From: Kosakonia cowanii JCM 10956 = DSM 18146
Lineage (GTDB): Bacteria > Pseudomonadota > Gammaproteobacteria > Enterobacterales > Enterobacteriaceae
Length of the DNA stretch: 64,000 nt
NCBI RefSeq assembly: GCF_001975225.1
Contig: NZ_CP019446.1
Span: 49,444-113,443 of the forward strand
Direction of reading: 5' to 3'
The position numbers and the translations under genes are program-made. This document shows positions 34,320-41,544 of this stretch, piece by piece (positions within the stretch are counted from its first letter, which is position 1; every line of letters starts with the position of its first letter). The notes below the pieces were generated by a model, which had not been told where the DNA came from, did not search any database, and saw nothing but the letters and a program-made list of their open reading frames with translations.

Positions 34320-34640
34320 CCGTCTCCTGTGGTGCCGGCGCCCGTTGCGCCGTGCCGGCACGACACCCCGGTGATCAGTCCGGCATGCAGGGGCGACACC
34401 GCAGGCCGCATGCGCCGGGATGAGCGGGCTGAATGCCCCGCGAATGCCGGGGAACGGGCGAGGATGACGGCGAAGCGAACCCTTGCAGGCCAGGACCGCC
34501 GGGGTACAGTGAAGGCACGGCGGGGAGCTCCGGACGCGCCACGGCGCGGCCTGGTATGGAGGAGCGCAGCGACGGCCTTTTCCACTGCCGGGCTGCACAG
34601 ACCGGGCATTAACCTGTGGATAACGGCCCGCCGCCCGCGC
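34320..34640 (-). repeat. Second-family repeat cassette, copy b
   Basis: This GC-rich block shares with copy c (35940-36290) a long run including GCGCAGGCCGCA-like DNA, GGGAACGGGCGAG, CGAACCCTTGC and GGCACGGC, then GGAGCGCAGCGACG. It heads the 78-aa gene on the minus strand and carries no credible gene of its own. Short hairpins such as CCCCGCGAATGCCGGGG are present. Confidence 0.65.
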
Positions 34641-34690
34641 CGGCAGTGAAAAAAAGGAGGTGGTCATAAATCAGCCACCTCCCCTCACTG

Positions 34691-35170
34691 CTATGCCAGA
34701 TGCTTACGCATTTCGGCGGCCCGCCGGTAAACCTCCAGTAGCTGCATGTCTATGTGTTCCGTCAGCATCCCCGCCATTTTCTGTGCCGGGGACGCATCCC
34801 GGTACAGATTGTCTTTTGTCAGATTCCACAGCCGCAGATGAAGCTCATAAAGCGCCTCCTCGATACCCGCCACCTGCGTTATGAAGTCACCCGGCGGCGT
34901 GGCCGTGTCAGCAGCGCCCTGCCCCGCCGGTGCGGAGCGCAGACCGGCCAGCAGTTCCAGCACCGTGGCAAAAGAAATCCCCTCTTCCGCATGATCGCCG
35001 CCGCCGGTGCTGCCGATCTGCTCAAGAATGCTTTCCGCTTCCTGTTCCGTCATGTCCTCTGCCGCGCCGACGATGGTTTCACGGGTCCAGACCAGCAGGG
35101 CAAATTTTTCATTGTCACCAAAGGCGCGTTTCAGTTTTTTATTCAGTTCTTTACGGGTGCCGTACATCAT
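34691..35170 (-). CDS. DUF1380-family plasmid protein
   Basis: The 159-aa product starts MMYGTRKELNKKLKRAFGD and continues with FALLVWTRETI and a TEQEAESILEQIG segment, the pattern of DUF1380 proteins of F-like leading regions. An Ala/Gly/Pro-rich linker and a C-terminal helical part follow. The function is unknown. It is second in the unit behind the methylase. Confidence 0.82.
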   Translation of the reverse strand: MMYGTRKELNKKLKRAFGDNEKFALLVWTRETIVGAAEDMTEQEAESILEQIGSTGGGDHAEEGISFATVLELLAGLRSAPAGQGAADTATPPGDFITQVAGIEEALYELHLRLWNLTKDNLYRDASPAQKMAGMLTEHIDMQLLEVYRRAAEMRKHLA

Positions 35171-35239
35171 GATTTTTCTCTTCCTGATTCGGTTCTGCGG
35201 GCGACAGTGCCGCCCGTCGTGTATGTGGGGGGGCGGATA

Positions 35240-35893
35240 TCAGGCGGCAACGGGACGCAACCGGGCGCGTTGCTCCCCGATCCGTCGCAGCGCGGCGGCG
35301 TGGTACTGCGGCAGCAGCTCGATGCCAATCCATCGCCGGCCACACTGGTCAGCGGCCACGCAGGTTGAGCCGCTGCCCGCGAACGGATCGAGCACCAGAT
35401 CGCCGGGGCGTGTGAAGCTCTCGATGAGCGGACGCAGGATGCTGACGGGCTTTTCTGTCGGGTGATGGCGGTTGCCGGTGTATTCCCAGGGCATCACGTC
35501 CGGGAGCGGGTTCTGCGGCAGTGCCGGGCGGCCCTTCGCCAGCACGTAGGCGCTTTCGTGCTGATAGCCCACAAACGCCGACTTCGAGGCATAGGATTTG
35601 GTGAAGACCAGATGACCGACCACCCGGAAGCCGGCGGCTTTCCATGCCTGCATGAAAGTGTCCACGCGGTTCCAGCCGTAAAAGCTCACGGCCAGGCTGT
35701 TGTTTTTCAGGACGCGGAACATCTCCTGACTGGCCGGGCGTACCCACTCGTCGCTCACGTCGCCCGCGATCGAACGGCCGGACCGGTCCTTAAACCCGAC
35801 GAGGTACGGCGGATCGGTGAGAATGAAATCGATGCTGGAATCCGGAAAGGTGGCCATCAGCTGCACGCTGTCGCCCTGCATGAATCGGGACAT
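35240..35893 (-). CDS. Leading-region DNA methyltransferase (N6-adenine/N4-cytosine type)
   Basis: The ATG at 35893 gives 217 aa. The catalytic motif DPPY is at residues 27-30 and the S-adenosylmethionine motif DPFAGSGST lies near residue 173, the order of beta-class enzymes. TEKPVSILRPLIE, typical of the family, precedes the latter. Orphan methylases of this kind are common in F leading regions and may modify the incoming plasmid. No partner nuclease is adjacent. A longer N-terminal frame lies in the repeat cassette and is rejected. Confidence 0.9.
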   Translation of the reverse strand: MSRFMQGDSVQLMATFPDSSIDFILTDPPYLVGFKDRSGRSIAGDVSDEWVRPASQEMFRVLKNNSLAVSFYGWNRVDTFMQAWKAAGFRVVGHLVFTKSYASKSAFVGYQHESAYVLAKGRPALPQNPLPDVMPWEYTGNRHHPTEKPVSILRPLIESFTRPGDLVLDPFAGSGSTCVAADQCGRRWIGIELLPQYHAAALRRIGEQRARLRPVAA

Positions 35894-35939
35894 GTTCTGC
35901 TCCTCAGTCTGTAGGGGCACCCCTGTGGTGCCGTGACCT

Positions 35940-36290
35940 CCACACAGACGGGCGTCCGGGCGAGAAGGCAGGGGCGTCAGCGCAGGCCGCACGCGCCGCC
36001 GGAGCGGACTGAATGTCCCGCGCACGGCGGGGAACGGGCGAGCATGACGGCGACAGCGAACCCTTGCCGGCGAGCCAGCCCGGCTACCGTGAGGGCACGG
36101 CACTTTCTGCCCGCCACGGGCCGGACGTCAGGACGGACAGTGGCAGAGAGGTGGAGCGCAGCGACGTCCTTCAGGCACTGAAGCGGTGGCCAGCGCGCTG
36201 CACTGGCAGCGGGCTCCCTGCCGCCCGCGCCGGCGGCCTCCGCATTCACCGGGAACCCCGCCCGGCGAACACGGAGGGAACGGGTTAAGG
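35940..36290 (-). repeat. Second-family repeat cassette, copy c (upstream of methylase)
   Basis: This block shares an ordered set of GC-rich segments with copy b (GGCAGGGGCG, GCGCAGGCCGCACGCGCC, GGGGAACGGGCGAG, GCGAACCCTTGCCGG, GAGGGCACGGCA, GGAGCGCAGCGACG). It is the outermost leading-region cassette and heads the methylase-DUF1380 unit. No gene is seen in it. Confidence 0.65.
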
Positions 36291-36354
36291 GCGCTTTACC
36301 GCGTCGATCGCGTAGCGTTTGTACTGCCTAACAGTGATTTTAAAGTGCCGGGAA

Positions 36355-36382
36355 TTGAATTTTATTCAAATGGCCCTATATA
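36355..36382 (+). promoter_or_regulatory. Candidate sigma-70 promoter for a two-gene unit
   Basis: TTGAAT (36355-36360) and TATATA (36377-36382) are separated by 16 bp, in an AT-rich stretch between the leading region and the ORFs starting at 36418. The placement fits the two short + strand genes that follow. Confidence 0.5.
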
Positions 36383-36417
36383 CACCAACCCCACTTACCT
36401 TTCATGCAGGCACAGAA

Positions 36418-36606
36418 ATGGCAGAACAGTTTAAAATGGAAAGAACGCAGTACGTATCTTTCACAAAAAAAGAGGCAGAGATTCTCGATAAAGGCAGAGA
36501 AATCGCCAGTGCATTTTCAGCCAAACCGGTTTCAGTTAACAAATTTGTCCGTAAGAATGCGGAACTTCGTGCAAAAAAAATCAACGAGGGTGATGTAAGT
36601 GGCTAA
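36418..36606 (+). CDS. Small basic protein, first of a coupled pair
   Basis: The 62-aa product (MAEQFKMERTQYVSFTKKEAEIL...) has a strand-like opening followed by helices with SVNKFVRKNAELRAKK, consistent with a ribbon-helix-helix DNA-binding protein. The gene overlaps the next by 8 bp, as antitoxin-toxin or regulator pairs often do. The family was not recognised. A longer in-frame start at 36319 lies upstream of the promoter candidate and is not favoured. Confidence 0.6.
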   Translation: MAEQFKMERTQYVSFTKKEAEILDKGREIASAFSAKPVSVNKFVRKNAELRAKKINEGDVSG

Positions 36607-36784
36607 AAAATTTGAGAAAACCATCCCAGGCCATCAGTATAAAATTGGGTTAGGGGTTATTCAGGCTGAGAAAATGGGTAAGGCTGCCAGCAAAGTAAAT
36701 GAAACGCCGCGCGATTTTCTGAAAAAAAGCGCTTTAGACAATGCTCAGGCGCTGATCGATTCGGCAAAGATCGGTAACGATTAG
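36599..36784 (+). CDS. Small basic protein, second of a coupled pair
   Basis: A GTG at 36599 inside the end of the preceding gene gives 61 aa (MAKKFEKTIPGHQYKIGLGV...). The product is Lys-rich with a helical C-terminal half. It is followed within 30 bp by a terminator, so the pair forms a closed unit. The function is not recognised; a mobilisation accessory or toxin-antitoxin role would be guesswork. Confidence 0.55.
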   Translation: MAKKFEKTIPGHQYKIGLGVIQAEKMGKAASKVNETPRDFLKKSALDNAQALIDSAKIGND

Positions 36785-36812
36785 TTAGACCACCTCAAAG
36801 GGTATCTTGTAA

Positions 36813-36835
36813 AACCGCCACCAGGCGGTTTTTTT
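36813..36835 (+). terminator. Rho-independent terminator after the two-gene unit
   Basis: AACCGCC (36813-36819), a 4-base loop and GGCGGTT (36824-36830) are followed by a T run, typical of an intrinsic terminator in the + direction. Confidence 0.9.
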
Positions 36836-36889
36836 CGTCTCTCTGCCATCTTTGGGCCCCCCTGTTCTGCCGAACTAAGCTTAATAACG

Positions 36890-36915
36890 AAAAAAGCCGC
36901 CCCTGGGGACGGCTA
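36890..36915 (-). terminator. Terminator of the candidate type I toxin mRNA
   Basis: Read on the minus strand, AGCCGTCCCC and GGGGCGGCT pair with one bulge and are followed by TTTTTT. It lies about 55 bases beyond the stop of the 23-aa toxin ORF and so would end its transcript. Confidence 0.75.
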
Positions 36916-36969
36916 TAAACCTTTCAGTTTTGCCCGTTCAAGTTTTCACCTTCACAGACTCCGGCACCA

Positions 36970-37041
36970 TTAAAGGAACCAGTTGATCAATTGCAGTACA
37001 GCAACAATTAAGGTCAGAATAGCGATAATCAGCTCAATCAT
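36970..37041 (-). CDS. Candidate type I toxin, 23-aa hydrophobic peptide (TisB/DinQ-like)
   Basis: The ORF encodes 23 residues, beginning MIELIIAILTLIVAVLQLIN and ending in a Trp-containing tail, a single membrane helix. GGAGG lies eight bases before the ATG; an in-frame ATG at 37056 would add five residues. Pattern and length recall TisB and DinQ, inner-membrane peptides that depolarise the membrane. Such peptides are kept silent by an antisense RNA pairing to a long 5' leader. Here a leader of about 265 nt is predicted, and a divergent sRNA with a matching stretch is present. Lack of tools prevents homology testing. Confidence 0.72.
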   Translation of the reverse strand: MIELIIAILTLIVAVLQLINWFL

Positions 37042-37127
37042 TCCCCGCACCTCCATCTCTGTGGCGCGTAGGTTACTAGGCAGTCCCCTTTCCTCTAATC
37101 CGCCCAATCCGGCTATGCCATTCACTT

Positions 37128-37154
37128 CGCTAAAAGAAGAATTTCACCACGCTG
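37128..37154 (-). repeat. sRNA target in the toxin leader (repeat copy 1)
   Basis: Twenty-seven bases here match 37385-37411 with one mismatch, in direct orientation. The toxin mRNA reads the opposite strand, so its leader is complementary to the sRNA start over 26 of 27 positions. The site is about 90 bases upstream of the toxin start codon. Confidence 0.8.
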
Positions 37155-37313
37155 CCGCCCAGGCTTCCGGGTGCGAAACCGAAAGAGGGCTATACCTTAG
37201 CTGCCTGCTTGCCGACAGTTCCGGTACTGTTCACTACCAAATTCAGTTTTGAAGAGCTTGATCGGGCTGCGTTCAGAGGCGGTTCCACGTAGTTTTACTT
37301 CATTAGCTGACGC

Positions 37314-37319
37314 ATTATA
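37314..37319 (-). promoter_or_regulatory. Candidate -10 box of the toxin mRNA
   Basis: ATTATA on the + strand reads TATAAT on the minus strand, a perfect -10 hexamer. Seventeen bases upstream lies only a weak -35 (TTCTAT), so the promoter may need activation or depend on other contacts. It is back to back with the sRNA promoter. Confidence 0.5.
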
Positions 37320-37349
37320 AACGGTAAATGCTGCTTATAGAATGCTCAT

Positions 37350-37379
37350 TTGCAATGGGTAGGTCATAAGACGTATAAT
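37350..37379 (+). promoter_or_regulatory. Strong promoter of the candidate antitoxin sRNA
   Basis: TTGCAA (37350-37355), an 18-bp spacer and a perfect TATAAT (37374-37379) form a strong sigma-70 promoter. Transcription would start at about 37385 and end at the terminator at 37448-37478. Confidence 0.75.
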
Positions 37380-37384
37380 TAACT

Positions 37385-37478
37385 CGCTAAAAGAAGAATT
37401 TCTCCACGCTGTACTCCGGATGCCCGCGAAGCATCACAGGTTACAGAGTAAAAAACCCGCCTTGAGCGGGTTTTTTAC
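37385..37478 (+). ncRNA. Candidate antitoxin sRNA (about 90-100 nt)
   Basis: The interval between a strong promoter and an intrinsic terminator (13-bp arms GTAAAAAACCCGC/GCGGGTTTTTTAC with a 5-base loop) holds no ORF with a ribosome site. Its first 27 nt can pair with the toxin leader with a single mismatch. This matches the layout of zorO-orzO, shoB-ohsC and dinQ-agrB, in which the antitoxin RNA is divergent and acts in trans by a short complementary stretch. Confidence 0.7.
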
Positions 37479-37483
37479 TTTAT

Positions 37484-37684
37484 GAGGCCGCCGTCAGGCG
37501 GTTTTTTTATGCCCTCTGTTGCCACTCGATAAAACGCCAACTCTGCCGAATCCCAGTCTGCGCCGATCGTTAAAACTCCGGTAACAGAGGCTTTTCAGCT
37601 GGCACAGTGAAGCGACCGGACCGCAGGCCCGTGTAAACGCATAAAAAAACCCGCCGGAGCGGGTTCAGGGGAACAGGTCTTCTA
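37484..37684. terminator. Terminator cluster between the sRNA and the stb operon
   Basis: A second hairpin CCGCC/GGCGG with a T run lies at about 37486-37508 (+). Near 37645-37668 a hairpin ACCCGC/GCGGGT followed, on the minus strand, by seven T residues ends the stb operon. Between them about 120 bp show nothing recognisable. Confidence 0.75.
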
Positions 37685-37948
37685 TCACCGACGGGGCTGC
37701 TTTTCTTCGTCAAACGCCAGCAGGACGCCCGCGATAACCATCAGACCGTAGCATATCTGCAGCCCCACCTTTACGGCGACCGGCACATTGTCCAGGGCAA
37801 CCAGCGGGATGAGGAAGAGGATACTGGCCAGCAGAAATCCGCGACCGGTTTTACGCATCCGGGCGTGCAGCTGCTGTTCCGGAACACCTGCGCGGCGCAG
37901 CAGGTCCGTCGTCACGCCTTCCGCTTTCTGTTTAATACGTCCCATCAT
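37685..37948 (-). CDS. Small membrane protein, third gene of the stb operon
   Basis: The 87-aa product has a basic soluble N-terminus with a QKAEGVTTDLLRRAGVPEQQLHARM helix and then two membrane helices (about residues 36-52 and 60-78). Position behind stbB suggests an accessory stability protein, but no family was recognised. A terminator follows it. Confidence 0.6.
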   Translation of the reverse strand: MMGRIKQKAEGVTTDLLRRAGVPEQQLHARMRKTGRGFLLASILFLIPLVALDNVPVAVKVGLQICYGLMVIAGVLLAFDEEKQPRR

Positions 37949-37956
37949 GCCACCTG

Positions 37957-38631
37957 TTAAAAGAGTTTTTTCATATTGTCACGGACAGCTGACGCCGGTG
38001 CTGCCGGCTGCGCATCGCTGACGTCAGCCCTGCCGGCAGGCTTCACAGGCTCTGAACGAGTGTCATGAGCGGGCTCGGTCACACCGGCAATCTGCCCGGT
38101 GAGCGCCCGGAGCGCAGGAATGCTGTCCGGCGGAACCGGCATACTGGTCAGCAGGCGCGGGAGGCGGGCATCGAGCGTGTGCAGGGCGAAACCGGCAATG
38201 ATCAGGTTACGCAGCAGCACGCCACGCTGCCGGGAGGTGGTGCCTTCCAGCAGGTCAGCAACGCGCCGGGATTCCTGAGAATCCGTCAGCTGAAGCGTGA
38301 AACGTCTGCGGGCAGCATTACCGCTACAGTCAGCCGGCGATCCCGTCACGGCAGGCAGTCCCTCCGGCTCCGGTGCTGCACCGGTCTGATACTCCCCCGA
38401 TAACGCCGCCAGCAGACTGGCCAGCTGACCATAGCGCAGCCTTCCGTCAAAAAGCTCTGTCACCAGAGCGGGGAGACGGTTATCGGCGTGATACAGCACG
38501 CTGCCGGCAGCAGCGGCGGTGCGGAGAAAATCTCCCCGCAGCGGCTGTGATATGGTTTCCAGCGTGCCGGCGGCCAGCATGTCAGTGCGGTCGTCAGTGT
38601 GGAGATAAAAGGAGTATTTGCCTGCAGGCAC
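37957..38631 (-). CDS. stbB: StbB-like plasmid stability/adaptor protein
   Basis: A GTG at 38631 with GAGG upstream gives 224 aa. The product has a strand-rich start and two similar helical modules (around LPALVTELFDGRLRYGQLASLLAAL and LPRLLTSMP...ALRALTGQI). A segment RRFTLQLTDSQESRRVADLLEGTTSRQRGVLLRNLIIAG in the middle resembles a ribbon-helix-helix domain. StbB proteins couple the ParM-like StbA filament to the centromere. It begins 2 bp after stbA ends. Confidence 0.72.
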   Translation of the reverse strand: MPAGKYSFYLHTDDRTDMLAAGTLETISQPLRGDFLRTAAAAGSVLYHADNRLPALVTELFDGRLRYGQLASLLAALSGEYQTGAAPEPEGLPAVTGSPADCSGNAARRRFTLQLTDSQESRRVADLLEGTTSRQRGVLLRNLIIAGFALHTLDARLPRLLTSMPVPPDSIPALRALTGQIAGVTEPAHDTRSEPVKPAGRADVSDAQPAAPASAVRDNMKKLF

Positions 38632-38633
38632 GG

Positions 38634-39605
38634 TCAGCCCTCACGTTGATAACGGGCTATCTCCCTTGCGAGCGCCATCTGCGGATCGCTGATCACTTCA
38701 ATACGCTCAGCGGCCAGCGGCCATGCCCGGCGTACAGCAGGTTCAATCAGTTCAGCCCCGCCGCCGACCAGGAAAATGCGGTTCACATTCCGGTAGCCGG
38801 CCAGTTCGCTGACCACTTTGGCACTCAGGGTGTCGATAGCTTCTTCAATTTTGTCAGTAACATAATCAATCCTGCTCCCATCATTAATGATGCGGTTCAG
38901 AAATGCACGATCTTTCCGGTGACGGACCACGCTGTCAGCCACCAGGGGGCTGGTTTCACTGTCTGCTGCGCGCAGCGCTGCCCGGGCCGCCCGCGTGACC
39001 ATCGACACCCCGACTGAAGGGTTACCCTGCACGGCGCTGATGTCATCAAACTGCCCCACAATCACACCGGCATCCAGCGTGGTGCCTCCCAGATCGATGA
39101 TGAGCGTGGTCTCGGATACGCCGGGCTTCAGCTCCGACAACCGGGTGTAGGCCGCCGGCAGGGATTCAGGCATGACAATGACGTCGGTGATGACAAAGCG
39201 TTCCCGCTTGTTCACCGTAATGTCGCGCAGCAGGTTCTCACGCTTACGGCGGATGTTGGTTTCGTTCTTCTGGCAGTCCTGATCGTAATATTCACTCAGC
39301 GGGAGGGTTACTGTCACCGTCACGTCCTGGGGCGCCAGACCGCTGTTCAGCAGTGCATGGTGAACAGCCAGCAGGTTAAGATCGCCATACTGGTATTCCA
39401 CATTGGTGGTCGGCATGACGTCACGGCTGACGCTGTCCCAGGTATATTTCAGGGTACCAATCTGGTAGTTGAACGCGTTTGCGCCAAAATCGGCCACTTT
39501 CCAGCCATGACGGAATGAGTTGGCAGACAGGTGCGTCTTCAGGCCGTCAGCATCAAACCAGGCCAGTTTAACGTTGGTGGAACCGTCGTCACAGTTGATA
39601 TTCAT
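38634..39605 (-). CDS. stbA: StbA/ParM actin-like plasmid segregation ATPase
   Basis: The 323-aa product has the actin-like folds: phosphate-1 motif DDGSTNVKLAWF at the start, LIIDLGGTTLDAGV (phosphate 2) near residue 168 and FLVGGGAELIEP near residue 290. It aligns throughout with R1 ParM (320 aa). It polymerises to push sister plasmids apart via the adaptor bound at the centromere. The upstream AT-rich palindromes are the likely site. Confidence 0.95.
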   Translation of the reverse strand: MNINCDDGSTNVKLAWFDADGLKTHLSANSFRHGWKVADFGANAFNYQIGTLKYTWDSVSRDVMPTTNVEYQYGDLNLLAVHHALLNSGLAPQDVTVTVTLPLSEYYDQDCQKNETNIRRKRENLLRDITVNKRERFVITDVIVMPESLPAAYTRLSELKPGVSETTLIIDLGGTTLDAGVIVGQFDDISAVQGNPSVGVSMVTRAARAALRAADSETSPLVADSVVRHRKDRAFLNRIINDGSRIDYVTDKIEEAIDTLSAKVVSELAGYRNVNRIFLVGGGAELIEPAVRRAWPLAAERIEVISDPQMALAREIARYQREG

Positions 39606-39625
39606 TTATTGCATCCTTTATTGTG

Positions 39626-39690
39626 CTCAATTTGAGAATATCATAATCACCATCAATCAAAACGCAATAGTAAATACTCAATATGAGTAT
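39626..39690. promoter_or_regulatory. Palindromes upstream of stbA, likely centromere/operator (parC)
   Basis: CTCAATTTGAG (39626-39636) and ATACTCAATATGAGTAT (39674-39690) share CTCA-N3-TGAG cores in an AT-rich stretch directly upstream of stbA. Paired sites at this spot suit autoregulation and segrosome assembly by the StbB-like adaptor; the binding is inferred. Confidence 0.6.
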
Positions 39691-39795
39691 ATTAATGTGC
39701 TCTTTATTATCCATGTGATTTATTTTTGTCCGTTTAACAGCACGCTGGCGCGCCGGACGGCAATTCACCTTGCGCATTTCGTAAACCGGTAAATA

Positions 39796-39815
39796 TACTG
39801 TTTATACATACAGTA
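39796..39815. promoter_or_regulatory. LexA box of umuDC
   Basis: TACTGTTTATACATACAGTA matches the LexA consensus TACTGT-N8-ACAGTA perfectly and ends 23 bp before the umuD start. Repression by host LexA with induction by DNA damage is expected. Confidence 0.95.
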
Positions 39816-39838
39816 TATTTATAACAAGGAGTGGCGTT

Positions 39839-40282
39839 ATGGATCTGATAATGCTGACCCCGACCGAAAGCGCGCAGGCCCTGGCTCTGCCGCTGTTTCT
39901 GGAGATGGTGCCGTGTGGTTTTCCGTCTCCCGCCCAGGACTATGTGGAACAGGAGCTGGATCTCAATGAGTACTGCATACGGCACCGCAGCGCGACCTAC
40001 TACCTGCGCGCCCACGGCGACAGCATGCGGGATGGTTTCCTCTTTAACGGGGACCTGCTGGTTGTCGACAGTGCCATGAAGCCGGAGCACGGCGATATCG
40101 TCGTGGCCGGTATGGGGTCGGAATTTACCGTAAAGCGGCTGCAGACACGGCCGAAACTGTGTCTGCAGCCCATGAACCCGGCTTTTCCGCCCATTTATCC
40201 CGATCCGGATGAGCTGCAGATTTTCGGCGTGGTCACCCACATCATCCACCGCACCCGCGAGGTGATGAAGTGTTTGGACTAG
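39839..40282 (+). CDS. umuD: UmuD-like (MucA/RulA) SOS polymerase subunit
   Basis: The 147-aa product has the self-cleavage site Cys26-Gly27, catalytic Ser62 (GDSM) and Lys99 (TVKR), spaced as in E. coli UmuD. After RecA-stimulated self-cleavage it joins two-to-one with UmuC to form the error-prone polymerase V. AAGGAG precedes the start. It overlaps umuC by 13 bp. Confidence 0.95.
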   Translation: MDLIMLTPTESAQALALPLFLEMVPCGFPSPAQDYVEQELDLNEYCIRHRSATYYLRAHGDSMRDGFLFNGDLLVVDSAMKPEHGDIVVAGMGSEFTVKRLQTRPKLCLQPMNPAFPPIYPDPDELQIFGVVTHIIHRTREVMKCLD

Positions 40283-41544
40283 CTGACGTCAACTCATTTT
40301 ATGCCTCCTGCGAGAAGGTCTTTCGCCCCGACCTGAAGGGCTGCCCGGTGGTGGTGCTGTCGAACAATGACGGATGCTGCATCGCCCGGTCTCCGGAAGC
40401 AAAACGCCTGGGCATAAAAATGGGCGATCCGTGGTTTAAAATCCGCGAACAAACCTTCGCAGAGAAAATACACGTATTTTCAAGTAACTATGAGCTTTAC
40501 GCGAGTATGAGTAACCGGGTCATGTCCTGCCTCGAGGAGATGGCGCCACGCGTTGAGCAGTACTCCATCGACGAGATGTTTCTCGATCTGCGGGGGCTGG
40601 AAACGGCCATCAGCTATGAAACGTTCGGGGCGCAGCTGCGCGCGCACGTTCAGGCCTGCACCCGGCTCACCATTGGCGTCGGGATGGGACCGACCAAAAC
40701 GCTGGCCAAATCCGCGCAGTGGGCCTCCAAGGAATGGCCCGCTTTCCGGGGCGTCCTGGCGCTGACACCGGGCAACCCCGCCCGGACGGAAAAACTGCTC
40801 GCCCTGCAGCCTGTTCAGGAGCTCTGGGGCGTCGGCAGCCGTATTGCCCGCCCCCTGAACACAATGGGGATCACCACGGCCCTGCAGCTGGCCCGCACAA
40901 ACCCGGCCTTCATCCGGAAGAATTTCAGTGTGGTGCTTGAGCGCACCGTGCGGGAACTCAACGGCGAATCCTGTATTCCGCTTGAGGAAGCGCCACCGGC
41001 GAAGCAGCAGATTGTCTGCTCCCGTTCTTTCGGGGAGAGAATTGTCACCCCCGAAGACATGCGGCAGGCTGTCTGCCAGTATGCAGAGCGCGCAGCTGAG
41101 AAACTGCGCACAGAGCGTCAGTACTGCCGGCATATCTCAGTGTTCATCAAGACCTCACCCTATGCTGCTTCAGAGCCTTACTACGGTAACGTGGCGGTTG
41201 AAAAGCTGGTGACGTCCACCCAGGACACCCGCGATATCATTGCGGCCGCCATGCGCGGTCTGGAGCGTATCTGGCGAGATGGCCACCGGTATGCCAAAGC
41301 CGGTGTCATGCTGAATGACTTTACCGCCACCGGCGTGGCCCAGCTGTCCCTGTTCGATGAGCAGCCGCCCCGCCCCTACAGTCAGGAACTGATGAACGTT
41401 CTGGACGGCATAAACCAGTCCGGCCTCGGTCAGGTGTGGTTTGCCGGCCGTGGCATCGCCCCGCAGTGGAAAATGAAACGGGAAATGCTCAGTCCTGCCT
41501 ACACCACACGCTGGAAAGAGATCCCCCTGGCCCGGATTGGATAA
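40270..41544 (+). CDS. umuC: UmuC-like Y-family DNA polymerase
   Basis: The 424-aa product begins at a GTG inside the end of umuD. Y-family catalytic motifs are DVNSFYASCEK near the start and YSIDEMFLDL near residue 98; LTIGVGMGPTKTLAKSA marks the palm. The C-terminal little finger contains YCRHISVFIKTSPY. Length matches E. coli UmuC (422 aa). Plasmid copies raise mutation and UV survival in hosts. Confidence 0.96.
   Translation: MFGLADVNSFYASCEKVFRPDLKGCPVVVLSNNDGCCIARSPEAKRLGIKMGDPWFKIREQTFAEKIHVFSSNYELYASMSNRVMSCLEEMAPRVEQYSIDEMFLDLRGLETAISYETFGAQLRAHVQACTRLTIGVGMGPTKTLAKSAQWASKEWPAFRGVLALTPGNPARTEKLLALQPVQELWGVGSRIARPLNTMGITTALQLARTNPAFIRKNFSVVLERTVRELNGESCIPLEEAPPAKQQIVCSRSFGERIVTPEDMRQAVCQYAERAAEKLRTERQYCRHISVFIKTSPYAASEPYYGNVAVEKLVTSTQDTRDIIAAAMRGLERIWRDGHRYAKAGVMLNDFTATGVAQLSLFDEQPPRPYSQELMNVLDGINQSGLGQVWFAGRGIAPQWKMKREMLSPAYTTRWKEIPLARIG

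Noticed and set aside
34299..34667. Frames in the second-family cassettes
   Set aside because: Low-complexity Arg/Pro/Ala translation in several frames at once, as expected from GC-rich noncoding DNA.
37190..37235. LexA box in the toxin leader region
   Set aside because: CTGTTCACTACCAAATTCAG has CTG and CAG 14 bp apart rather than 10, so it does not fit LexA.
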